A stretch of 64,000 bases of DNA, taken from NCBI RefSeq assembly GCF_026626705.1, contig NZ_JAPNKC010000001.1, positions 10,812,001 through 10,876,000 on the forward strand, in the 5' to 3' direction. Made by a program: the position numbers and the translations under genes. Position 1 is the stretch's first letter. Every line of letters begins with the position of its first letter. The notes under the pieces are model-generated. The model was not told the origin of the DNA and did no database searches. It saw only the letters and a program-made list of their open reading frames with translations. This stretch comes from Pyxidicoccus sp. MSG2 (GTDB lineage Bacteria > Myxococcota > Myxococcia > Myxococcales > Myxococcaceae). Shown here piece after piece: positions 29,415-36,830 of this stretch.

Positions 29415-30380
29415 ATGGCAACTGGCGAGCAGGCCGACATCGTCGTGGTTGGCGGAATCAACACGGACTTCCTGGTGCAGGGCCCTCGCCTGCCCGGGCC
29501 CGGCGACAACGTGCGGGGGCACCTGTTCCTGGAGAGCCTCGGCGGCAAGGGGGCTGACGGCGCCGTGGGCGCGGCGCGGCTGGGGGCGCGCGTAGCACTG
29601 GTCGGCCGGGTGGGCATGGATGCGCGCGGGCTCGCGCTGCTGGAGCAACTCGAGGGCGAGGGCGTGGACATCGGAGCGGTGGCGAGAGACCCGTCCGCCC
29701 TCACCGGCGTGGTGCTGGAGATGGTGGACGAGGCCGGAAGGAAGCAGACCCTCGCCGCGCCGGGGGCGAACCTCGGCATGAGGGTCGCGGACGTGATGCA
29801 GGCGGAGGCGCGCATCTCCGCCGCGAGCGTGCTGCTCGTCGACCTGGAGGTGCCGATGGACGTGGTCAGCGCCGCCGTCCACCACGCCCGGGCGGCCGGC
29901 ACGCGCGTGGTGCTGGACCCGGCGCCCGCGATGTCGCTGCCGGAGGACCTGCTGGAGGCCGTTCACGTCATCCGCCCCAACGCGGAGGAGGCCGAGGCCC
30001 TCACGGGCGTGGAGGTCCGCGATAGGAACTCGGCCCGGCAGGCGGCGGAGAACCTGTTGCGGCGGGGCGTGGGCGGCGTGGTGGTGGCATCACCGGACGG
30101 CAGCTTCGTTCTGTCCTCCGAGGGGGAGTTGTGGCTGCCGGACCTGACACTGGAGCGAGCGGACACCACCGGCGCGGGGGATGCCTTCTGCGCGGCGCTC
30201 GCCGTGGCCCTCGCGGAGGGGAAGTCGCTGGCGCAGGCGGCGCGCTTCGCGCACGAGGCGTCCGCGCTGGCGACGCTGCGCCTGGGTGCGCTCGGGGGCC
30301 TGCCCACTCGCGAGCAGGTGGAGTCCCGGCTCGCACTGCTCGGGCCCGCGGGTCTGTCGGCCGAGGCGTCCCCGCTGTAG
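29415..30380 (+). CDS. rbsK: Ribokinase (PfkB family)
   Basis: A 321-residue PfkB-family sugar kinase. ATG 29415 follows GGAGGTG at four bases. The N-terminal substrate signature is V-V-V-G-G-I-N-T-D-F, then GGKGADGAVGAARLGA at residues 43-58, where most ribokinases have GGKGANQA. The C-terminal phosphate/ATP signature is D-T-T-G-A-G-D-A-F with the catalytic Asp. P-N-x2-E-A (RPNAEEAEALTG) is also present, as in ribokinases. It phosphorylates ribose or a related sugar in the cytosol; the Asn-to-Asp and Gln-to-Gly changes leave substrate open. It stands alone, and its 3' end is overlapped by a 62-bp tandem repeat. Confidence 0.82.
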   Translation: MATGEQADIVVVGGINTDFLVQGPRLPGPGDNVRGHLFLESLGGKGADGAVGAARLGARVALVGRVGMDARGLALLEQLEGEGVDIGAVARDPSALTGVVLEMVDEAGRKQTLAAPGANLGMRVADVMQAEARISAASVLLVDLEVPMDVVSAAVHHARAAGTRVVLDPAPAMSLPEDLLEAVHVIRPNAEEAEALTGVEVRDRNSARQAAENLLRRGVGGVVVASPDGSFVLSSEGELWLPDLTLERADTTGAGDAFCAALAVALAEGKSLAQAARFAHEASALATLRLGALGGLPTREQVESRLALLGPAGLSAEASPL

Positions 30381-30520
30381 CCGCGTTCACCTGCACTGCC
30401 CGGGTCTCCCCGGTTCAGCCGGCCGAGGCATCATGGCTGTCGGGCCGCGTTCACCTGCGCGGCTCGGGACCTCGGTGCGGTTGGCCGAGGCTTCACTGCT
30501 GTCGGGCCGAGCTCACCCCT
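30359..30520. repeat. 62-bp tandem repeat, about 2.6 copies
   Basis: The box GGCCGAGGC recurs at 30359, 30421 and 30483, exactly 62 bases apart, with shared flanking text (GCTGT...GCCGCGTTCACCTGC). The first unit begins inside the ribokinase coding sequence and the last runs into the sulfotransferase stop at 30513, so it fills the entire gap between the convergent genes. Confidence 0.8.
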
Positions 30521-31508
30521 GGAGGCGCTCGGCCTCCAGCGCACTGTAGACGGGGCGGAGGTAGCGCTCCGCCATCTCACGCGACACGCCGGTGATCCTG
30601 CGCTCCTTGTCCGCGGTGTCATCCGCGAAGGGCAGCACGGGATTCTTCGCGTCCCGCTCCGCCGCGCTCCGCAGCCGTTCGACGTCTTCCGGCGTCAGCT
30701 CCAGGCCGAAGAGGTCCGCGAGGAGCGCCGGGCCGTCCGTCGCAATCCGCCGGTAGTCCAGCAGCCGTGCCGGGCCCTGGCGCTCCCGGTAGCCCCGAAG
30801 CCCCGCCTCGCACAGGCAGGCCAGGACCCGGGCCCCATACTCCTCCAGCGGCATTCCCTCCAGCGCCCCGGCCTCCAGCCCGAGCAGCGCGGGCTCCAGC
30901 AGGCCCGGCAGCATGTGCGCGCCCCGGTGGTTCTGGTGCGAGGCCATGACCTCCACCGGCTCCCGGTAGAGGAACAGCCACGGCACGCCCGGAAAGGCGC
31001 GCTGGAGCAGCGGCAACTCCAGCACATGCCACGCGTCCAGCTTGAGGAACACCGCCTCTTCCTCGGGAAAGCGCCGCTGGCCGAGCGCGCCCACGACCGC
31101 CCGCAGCCACGCAATCCGCTGCGCCTCCGTGACGCCGGGCACGCGCAGGTGGGCGCGCAGCACCGTGTCCACCGGCCCGGCCTCGGACAGGACGATGTGG
31201 CGCGGCAGTGCCGCCAGCAACTGCGCCAGCAGCGTGGAGCCGCAGCGGGACATGTGGAACACGAGCCCCCGCACCGGCAACCCGGGCCGCTCGGTGTGGC
31301 GCCGCACCAGGTCCTCCATCGACGTCTGGTGCCGGAAGAGCAGGGCGAAGGGATGCCGGAGCCGGCGCTCCAGCGTCTGGTCGAAGAACGGGTCCGTGAA
31401 GCGCTGCGCTCCCAGGTGGAACCACTCCACGCGCGGCGTGCCGTCCGTGAGGGAGACGCGGCAGGGCACCCAGCCCTCCAGCCGCGCGTCGTGCGGGCCG
31501 TGGCTCAT
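30513..31508 (-). CDS. PAPS-dependent sulfotransferase
   Basis: A 331-residue sulfotransferase-family protein. ATG at 31508 overlaps the Nif11-like gene stop by four bases; the upstream frame extension lacks a ribosome site. The 5'-phosphosulfate loop is H-M-S-R-C-G-S-T-L-L (residues 85-94), where a typical loop reads R-S-G-T-T. The 3'-phosphate motif is F-L-Y-R-E-P-V-E-V-M-A-S-H. It should transfer sulfate from PAPS to a hydroxyl or amine. It is the last gene of a three-gene overlapping operon after an Asp/Asn hydroxylase and a Nif11-like peptide, so a hydroxylated peptide is an attractive acceptor, but that is inference. Confidence 0.82.
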   Translation of the reverse strand: MSHGPHDARLEGWVPCRVSLTDGTPRVEWFHLGAQRFTDPFFDQTLERRLRHPFALLFRHQTSMEDLVRRHTERPGLPVRGLVFHMSRCGSTLLAQLLAALPRHIVLSEAGPVDTVLRAHLRVPGVTEAQRIAWLRAVVGALGQRRFPEEEAVFLKLDAWHVLELPLLQRAFPGVPWLFLYREPVEVMASHQNHRGAHMLPGLLEPALLGLEAGALEGMPLEEYGARVLACLCEAGLRGYRERQGPARLLDYRRIATDGPALLADLFGLELTPEDVERLRSAAERDAKNPVLPFADDTADKERRITGVSREMAERYLRPVYSALEAERLQG

Positions 31509-31711
31509 ATCCAGTGCTCCCGCCACGTCCGGCGGGCGGTACGCATGGCTTCCCGGAGCTCCTCCTCGGTGAAGTGACACCCACGCTCGGCGCCCAGCCT
31601 CCGCGCCAGCGCGAGGAAGGCCGGCACGTCCGCCGTCTCCTCCAGCGACTCCTGCAGTGTCACGTCCTCCAGGACGAGCCGGCGGAAGCGCTCGAAGTCC
31701 TCAAGCGGCAT
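31505..31711 (-). CDS. Nif11-like small peptide
   Basis: A 68-residue acidic and helical peptide. ATG 31711 lies inside the end of the hydroxylase gene (11-base overlap), and the stop overlaps the sulfotransferase start as ATGA. The sequence has the Nif11/NHLP leader pattern: a first helix with F-x2-F-R-R-L-V-L-E-D, L-Q-E-S-L, then F-L-A-L-A-R-R-L-G and a G-C-H-F-T-E-E-E-L turn. There is no Gly-Gly cleavage site and no Cys-rich core; after the domain only a short tail R-T-A-R-R-T-W-R-E-H-W-I remains. It may be a precursor whose tail (Thr, Trp, His) is modified, or a leader-like recognition protein for the two enzymes. Confidence 0.75.
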   Translation of the reverse strand: MPLEDFERFRRLVLEDVTLQESLEETADVPAFLALARRLGAERGCHFTEEELREAMRTARRTWREHWI

Positions 31712-32288
31712 GGGCGGTGGCCTGGGCGAAGACGGCGCGCAGCCAGTCGTCCACCACGCAGTCCAGCACCAGGTGGACGCGGTCCGTGTCGCTGGGGTTC
31801 TCCACCCGGTGGGGGAGGTTGAAGTCGAGGTACCAGCACTCGCCGGGCTGGAGCACCACGCGCCTTCCCGAGAGGAAGAAGGCCACGTCCGGGTGGGTGA
31901 CGATGGGGATGTGGAGTCGCACCTCACCGTCCTCGAAGCCCAGGTTGTAGTCGGTGTGCTCGCGGATGACCGCCCCCGCCGCGAGCTTCAGCAGCCGCGC
32001 CGAGCCGATGGGGCACTGGAACGCGGCCAGCACCTCCTGGAAGTAGGGGCACCGCGCGAGCAGCGGCGTGTCCGCGTAGCGCTCCCTGCCGGTGGGGTCG
32101 GGGTAGATGCGCCCCTCCATGCCGCCAATGGAGCGCAGGGGGACGCCGCTCCACTCACCCTCGTAGTAGCGCTTGTTGAAGTGCGGCACCCAGATGTCGG
32201 GGCCCAGCCGCGCCAGGTCCTCCTGGAGCCGGGCCGCGTCGAAGTGGAAAGGCAGGCGGAGTCGGTCGGGCACGGCGGACGAGGGCAT
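31701..32288 (-). CDS. Aspartyl/asparaginyl beta-hydroxylase family dioxygenase
   Basis: A 195-residue Fe(II)/2-oxoglutarate dioxygenase of the Asp_Arg_Hydrox type. ATG 32288 has GGAGG four bases upstream. The iron ligands are His111 (R-E-H-T-D) and His160 (F-N-L-P-H), and Arg170 ten residues later should bind the co-substrate (D-T-D-R-V-H-L-V-L-D), the same His-to-Arg spacing as in AspH as I remember it. Length is normal for bacterial stand-alone members. It is first in an operon with a Nif11-like peptide and a sulfotransferase. Its substrate could be a peptide residue or a small molecule. Confidence 0.85.
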   Translation of the reverse strand: MPSSAVPDRLRLPFHFDAARLQEDLARLGPDIWVPHFNKRYYEGEWSGVPLRSIGGMEGRIYPDPTGRERYADTPLLARCPYFQEVLAAFQCPIGSARLLKLAAGAVIREHTDYNLGFEDGEVRLHIPIVTHPDVAFFLSGRRVVLQPGECWYLDFNLPHRVENPSDTDRVHLVLDCVVDDWLRAVFAQATAHAA

Positions 32289-32297
32289 GCGGCCTCC

Positions 32298-32320
32298 GCT
32301 TCCGCGAGCCGCGCGGAAGC
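32298..32320. promoter_or_regulatory. Hairpin just upstream of the hydroxylase ribosome site
   Basis: Arms GCTTCCGCG (32298-32306) and CGCGGAAGC (32312-32320) are perfect 9-base complements with a 5-base loop. A second small hairpin lies at 32335-32350. Both sit in the 63-base gap after the GGDEF-type gene stop. They may terminate that gene or, since they abut the hydroxylase ribosome site, control read-through or translation. Confidence 0.5.
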
Positions 32321-32351
32321 CCTCCCTTCATACACCGGCCCGCGAGCCGGC

Positions 32352-34157
32352 TCACCCCGGGTGCGCGGCCCGGTGCTCCGCCTTCGCCCGGACCAACGCC
32401 GCCTGGGCCCGCGCGAGGGTGCGCTGCGGGTCCTCCTCCCCCTCCACGGAGACCGTGGCGGACACCACCTCCGGCGCTCCCTGCACGGCCTGGACCTGCT
32501 GGCGCAGGCCCTCCGCGCCCGTGGCCTCCACTCCGGGGAGCGCACCGAGCAGCGTGCCGCCCTCCCAGCGCACGGCGAACCCGGAGCGGGTGCACACGTC
32601 CTCCACCCGGCGCGCCACGTCGCGCAGCGCGGCATCCCCGGCGTCGAAGCCCCGGGTGGCGTTGAGCCGGCCCAGCCCCACCAGGTCCACCAGCAGCAGG
32701 CTGAAGGGAAGCCCGTCCCGCCGGCAGCGGCCAATCTCGCGCAGCAGCCGCTCCTCGCCCGCGCGCCGCGTGTCCAGGCCTGTCAGCGCGTCCACGCGCA
32801 GCATCCGCTCCCGCTCCTCTCGCGGTGAGCGCGCGCCCCCGACATCCACGAGCGTCAGCATCTGCGCCACGCCGCCGGGCACGGGGAAGGGTCGCGCCAC
32901 CCACCGCAGCCGCCGGGGCTGGGGGCGCTCCAGGGCCAGGGTGAGGTGCAGCCCGCGCGAGGACTCGGAGGCCAGGTCGAGCTGCCGCAGCGCGGCCGCC
33001 GGGTCCGCCGTCAGCCCTGCCACATGCTGGCAGAAGGACTCCAGCGTCATCCCGGAGATTCGCTCCGCCGGCAGGCCCAGCCACTCCGCCAGCGCGCCGT
33101 TGCCCGCGTATGGACGCCGTCCCGGCGCCACCAGCAGCACCGGCACGTCCAGCGCCTGCACCGCGTCTCGCAGCAGCGCCAGCGCCGAGGCCTCCGTGAG
33201 AGCGGGCTCCTGCGGCGCACGCGCCACCACGTCCGGGGCCAGCAGGGCGCCCTGGCGCGCGCGCCCCTTCTGCTCCAGGTCCTCCGCCACGCGCCGGGCC
33301 AGCTCGCGCAGGGCCGCCAGGTCTTCCGAGCCGAGCACCAGCGGCCGCGTGTCGATGACACACAGTGAGCCCAGCACCTCGCCCGTGGACGTCAGCAGCG
33401 GCGCGCCCGCGTAGCTGCCGACGATTCCTTCGCGCACCAGCGGGTTGTCGCGGAACACCGGGTGGCGCGTGGCATCCGGCACCACCAGCGACTCGCGGCC
33501 CTGCACCACGTGGTGGCAGAAGGACCAGTCGCGGGGCGTGCCCCTGTCCCGCGCGAGCGACGGCGGCAGCCCCACGTGCGCCTTGAACCACTGCCGGTCT
33601 CCCAGCACCAGCGACAGCAGCGCCACCGGCACGCCGAAGGCCTGCGCCACCTCGGCGACCAGTTGCTGCAGTTCCTCGTCCGGAGGCCCCTCGTCCACCA
33701 GCCGCATCGACTCGATGCGCGCCAATCGCTGGCGCTCGTGCTCGACGGCCGGCTCCGTCACGTCTGGGAGGGTGGAGCGCTGGCCGTCCAGCACCCGCTT
33801 CACGGTGTCCCGCACCAGCTCCGGCGCGGCGCGGCGGCTCAGGAGCGAGTGGATGCCCAGCACGTCCTTGAGCTGCCAGGCGCGCACGCGCAGCTCGTCG
33901 AAGGCCGTCACCACCACCACCTGCGTCGCGGCCGCGTCCTCGCGCTCGCGCAGCCACGTCAGCAGCGCGAAGCCGTCCACGCGCGGCAGGGCCAGGTCGG
34001 TGACGAGCAGCCGGGGCGCGCCGCGCTGGCGCACCACCTCCTGCGCATCCGCGCCGTCACGGGCCGCCACGGCCTCCAACCCCTCTGCGCGGAGGAGGGC
34101 GACGAGGACGGCGGCGCGGCCCGGGTCGGGCTCGGCGATGAGGGCGTACGGAGCCAT
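32352..34157 (-). CDS. Receiver-GAF-PAS-degenerate GGDEF signalling protein
   Basis: A 601-residue cytosolic protein. The receiver at 1-125 keeps phospho-acceptor Asp54 (LLVTDLALP), but the usual Lys loop reads L-L-S-R-R-A. A GAF domain follows at about 165-300 (F-K-A-H-V-G-L, S-F-C-H-H-V, G-S-L-C-V-I-D), then a PAS-like part at 320-440. The C-terminal GGDEF fold (455-595) starts with D-A-L-T-G-L-D-T-R-R, but the signature motif is replaced by R-W-E-G-G-T-L-L. Diguanylate cyclase activity is therefore doubtful; it may bind GTP or c-di-GMP or act as a protein interaction module. It lies downstream of the CHASE2 gene with a 58-base gap, in the same direction. Confidence 0.82.
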   Translation of the reverse strand: MAPYALIAEPDPGRAAVLVALLRAEGLEAVAARDGADAQEVVRQRGAPRLLVTDLALPRVDGFALLTWLREREDAAATQVVVVTAFDELRVRAWQLKDVLGIHSLLSRRAAPELVRDTVKRVLDGQRSTLPDVTEPAVEHERQRLARIESMRLVDEGPPDEELQQLVAEVAQAFGVPVALLSLVLGDRQWFKAHVGLPPSLARDRGTPRDWSFCHHVVQGRESLVVPDATRHPVFRDNPLVREGIVGSYAGAPLLTSTGEVLGSLCVIDTRPLVLGSEDLAALRELARRVAEDLEQKGRARQGALLAPDVVARAPQEPALTEASALALLRDAVQALDVPVLLVAPGRRPYAGNGALAEWLGLPAERISGMTLESFCQHVAGLTADPAAALRQLDLASESSRGLHLTLALERPQPRRLRWVARPFPVPGGVAQMLTLVDVGGARSPREERERMLRVDALTGLDTRRAGEERLLREIGRCRRDGLPFSLLLVDLVGLGRLNATRGFDAGDAALRDVARRVEDVCTRSGFAVRWEGGTLLGALPGVEATGAEGLRQQVQAVQGAPEVVSATVSVEGEEDPQRTLARAQAALVRAKAEHRAAHPG

Positions 34158-34215
34158 GTCTCCAGGATGCTGCCACGGAACTCCCGTGGCCGGAGCATCC
34201 AGGCAGGCACGCCGC

Positions 34216-35619
34216 TCAGGAAGTCGCCTGCGGATAGCGGGAGAACAGCCGTCGCAGGGCGCTGCGCTGCCGGCCCAGCTCCTCCCCGCGCGCCGCGGCG
34301 TCCACCAGCAGCATCAACGCGAGCCCCACCCACGCGGGCACCAGCGGCACCACCCAGCCCGGGTCCGCCGCCAGCCAGCCGACGAGGACGCCGTGCAGCA
34401 CCGCCAGCAGCAGCGCCAGGCCCAGCACCGCGCGCAGGGAGCGCGCGCGGCGGCAGAGCAGTGCGAAGGCCAGCAGCACCACCGCCGTCTCCAGCACGCC
34501 CGTCAGCGCCACCACCCCCGACGAGCGCAGCAGCCGCCCCGCGCGGAGGTTGTCCAGGGCGAAGGCGTGAATCTCCACGCCGGGCACGGCCACCTGGCCG
34601 GGCAGCGTGCTCTGGCCGTGCAGCCCCGTCGCGGTGACGCCCACGAAGAGCGTCTTCCCGCGCAGCGCCAGGTCCAGCCCCACCGAGCCCGGCTCCGCGG
34701 TCAGCACGTCCGCCAGGCTCACCCGGGGCAGCCAGTCCGGAGCGGGCAGCCGCATCAGCGGCGCGCCCTGGTCGAGCGCGGCCATCGCCAGCAGCGAAGA
34801 GGCCCGCTCGGGCATCAGGTGCAGCGCGGTGGCCAGCGCCAGGGAGGGCCAGGCCCGGCCGCCCACATTCACGGCGTACGGGTAGCGGCGGATGACGCCG
34901 TCGTCGTCCACCAGCATGTTCAGCGTGCCGCTGCCTCGCGCCGCCATGCGCAGCGGGGCGATGCTCCCCGCCACCGCCGGGGCCTGGAGCCGCAGCGCCT
35001 CCACGGGAAGCGGCAGGGCCAGCGGCGCCCCCGGAGCGCCATCCTCCAGCGGTGCCATCACCGGGACGTCGCCCGTCAGCGCCGCCGCGCCGAGGATGAC
35101 GCCACTGCCCTCCGAGAGCGCCTCGGCCAGCCGGGCATCCCCGTCCTGCGCGTGCAGCCGCGCCTCCAGCCGCGACACCAGTGCGGCTCCAGCAGGCTGG
35201 GCCGCGAGGCCCGAGTCCTGGAGGGCCTCCAGCACCTCCTCCCCCAGGTCCAGCGCGTCGCGAGGTCCGGGCTGGTCGAACACCACGTCCACCGCCACCG
35301 CCGCGGGGCGCTGCGCCGCCAGCGCGCGGAAGGCCCGGGCCCACGTCGCCCGGGACAGCGGCCAGCGCTCCCCGAGCGTCGCCAGCGTCCGGTCGTCCAC
35401 CTCCACCAGCACCAGGTCCGCGCTCGTGGGCACGCCAGGGAGCCACCGGCTCACCGCCGCGTCATAGAGGCCGTGCTCGAGAAAGCCCGGGGCGCCGCCC
35501 GTCGCCGCCGTCACGCACGCCATCGCCAGCCCCACCAGCGCGCCCAGCGCCCGCCACACCGCGGTGCGAGGGCGCACGGGGCGGGCGTCGACGGAAGGCT
35601 GGGCAGGTTGGGGCGTCAT
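34216..35619 (-). CDS. CHASE2-domain membrane sensor without output domain
   Basis: A 467-residue membrane protein. One helix near residues 22-42 is followed by a large extracytoplasmic CHASE2 domain (about 45-350) with D-L-V-L-V-E-V-D-D-R-T-L, A-A-V-A-V-D-V-V-F-D-Q-P and the late G-K-T-L-F-V-G-V-T-A segment. Three closely spaced membrane helices (about 368-440) follow, then a short cytosolic tail. Most CHASE2 proteins continue into a kinase or cyclase; this one stops after the tail, so it probably signals through a partner such as the receiver-GAF protein encoded next. The neighbour upstream is a FecR-type protein, a common CHASE2 companion. Confidence 0.85.
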   Translation of the reverse strand: MTPQPAQPSVDARPVRPRTAVWRALGALVGLAMACVTAATGGAPGFLEHGLYDAAVSRWLPGVPTSADLVLVEVDDRTLATLGERWPLSRATWARAFRALAAQRPAAVAVDVVFDQPGPRDALDLGEEVLEALQDSGLAAQPAGAALVSRLEARLHAQDGDARLAEALSEGSGVILGAAALTGDVPVMAPLEDGAPGAPLALPLPVEALRLQAPAVAGSIAPLRMAARGSGTLNMLVDDDGVIRRYPYAVNVGGRAWPSLALATALHLMPERASSLLAMAALDQGAPLMRLPAPDWLPRVSLADVLTAEPGSVGLDLALRGKTLFVGVTATGLHGQSTLPGQVAVPGVEIHAFALDNLRAGRLLRSSGVVALTGVLETAVVLLAFALLCRRARSLRAVLGLALLLAVLHGVLVGWLAADPGWVVPLVPAWVGLALMLLVDAAARGEELGRQRSALRRLFSRYPQATS

Positions 35620-35660
35620 CGGCGGGGACCGTCAGGAGCGGGTCCCCACCATCATACGGC

Positions 35661-36830
35661 TCAGGGCCGGACGTCGAAGGCGAAGATCTTCGACGGGAAG
35701 CCGACGAAGCCGTCCCCATCCACCGCCAGCACCCGCCAGAACCACTTGCCCTCGCGGGAGCCCGGCACCTCCAGCTCGGTGCCCTGGGACGGGTACGCCT
35801 GCACGCCCGCGGCGAAGTCCGCCGTCCGCGCCAGCTCCACGCGGTACGTCTTCGCGCCCGGCACCGTCCACCACGACAGCCGGGGCGCCGCGCGGAAGGT
35901 TCCGCCCCGCGGGTCCGCCAGCGTGGGGGCTACCAGCAGCGGGCGGACGGGCTCCGGCGCGGAGTCCGGCATCGCCCGCGAGCCATACCCCCCGACGACG
36001 TCCAGGTCGCCCTTCTTCGCAATCAGCGCCACCCGGCCCTCCAGCGTCTCCAGCCGGTGGGTGCCGTCCTCCTGCGCCGTCACCCGGAAGTGGGTGCCGC
36101 GCACGCCGGCCACCGCGCCGCGCGTGCGGACCTCGAAGACGGAGCCCTCGCCGCCGGGCGCCGCGGCCGTCTCCACCGTGCCCCGCAGCAGCTCCAGCTC
36201 CACCTTGCGCCGCAGGTTCGCCATCAGCTCGACGGAGCCCAGCCGCACCAGGCTGCCCTCCATCACCTTCACCGCGCTGCCATCCGCGAGCACCAGCTCC
36301 GCGCGCGCCGCCGGGCCCGTGTCGAACAGCTCTCCGGTGTAGAGCGCGTCGCCCACCGTCCTCGGCCGTAGCTCCGCCGGAGCCGGGCCCGCGGACACGT
36401 CACCGCTGGCCGCCCGCACGCGCGCCACCGCCGGCTGCGCGGGGCGCTCGACATAGGCGAGCTGCAGCTGCCCCGGCTCGCCCGGCGTGGACGGCGGCGC
36501 CACCGCCGACACGCGCGTGCGCGGCAGACCCGCGGCCACCAGCACGTCCGCCGCGGCCTTCGCCACCGCGAGGCCCTGGCCCTCCAGCCGCTCCACGTCC
36601 GGCAGCCGCGCCGCCACCGTCACCGAGCGGATGGCGGGCCGCGCCTTCAGCGCCTCGGCCACGTGCTGGAGGCAGGCCGTCGTCTCCGGCCCCTTCGGCG
36701 CGAGCGGCCGGCCCGTCTCGATTCGCCCACCCGTGAAGCGCAGGCCCCCACATGGCTCCCCGGCGTCCGCCGCCAGGGCAGGGGAGGAAAGCAGCACCAG
36801 TGCCATCATCCACGGAGCAGTCCGCTTCAC
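35661..36830 (-). CDS. FecR-domain secreted protein
   Basis: A 389-residue protein. GTG 36830 overlaps the OmpA-type gene stop as GTGA; the longer frame reads antisense through that gene. A signal peptide (KRTAPWMMALVLLSSPALAAD) is followed by a small OmpA-like alpha/beta part (residues 30-130, T-A-C-L-Q-H-V-A-E-A-L-K and R-S-V-T-V-A-A-R-L). The FecR domain is at about 150-270, with the characteristic A-E-L-V-L-A-D-G-S-A-V-K and R-T-R-G-A-V-A-G-V-R-G-T-H-F-R-V. The C-terminus resembles a fibronectin-like fold (W-F-W-R-V-L-A-V-D-G). It probably acts in the periplasm with the OmpA and CHASE2 proteins. Confidence 0.85.
   Translation of the reverse strand: MKRTAPWMMALVLLSSPALAADAGEPCGGLRFTGGRIETGRPLAPKGPETTACLQHVAEALKARPAIRSVTVAARLPDVERLEGQGLAVAKAAADVLVAAGLPRTRVSAVAPPSTPGEPGQLQLAYVERPAQPAVARVRAASGDVSAGPAPAELRPRTVGDALYTGELFDTGPAARAELVLADGSAVKVMEGSLVRLGSVELMANLRRKVELELLRGTVETAAAPGGEGSVFEVRTRGAVAGVRGTHFRVTAQEDGTHRLETLEGRVALIAKKGDLDVVGGYGSRAMPDSAPEPVRPLLVAPTLADPRGGTFRAAPRLSWWTVPGAKTYRVELARTADFAAGVQAYPSQGTELEVPGSREGKWFWRVLAVDGDGFVGFPSKIFAFDVRP

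Noticed and set aside
28396..29421. Minus-strand frames with repeated R-S-F-R-L-R-P type peptides over the minisatellite
   Set aside because: The apparent peptide repeats come from the 45-base period; no ribosome site or conserved start exists, and the frames run antisense into the membrane protein gene.
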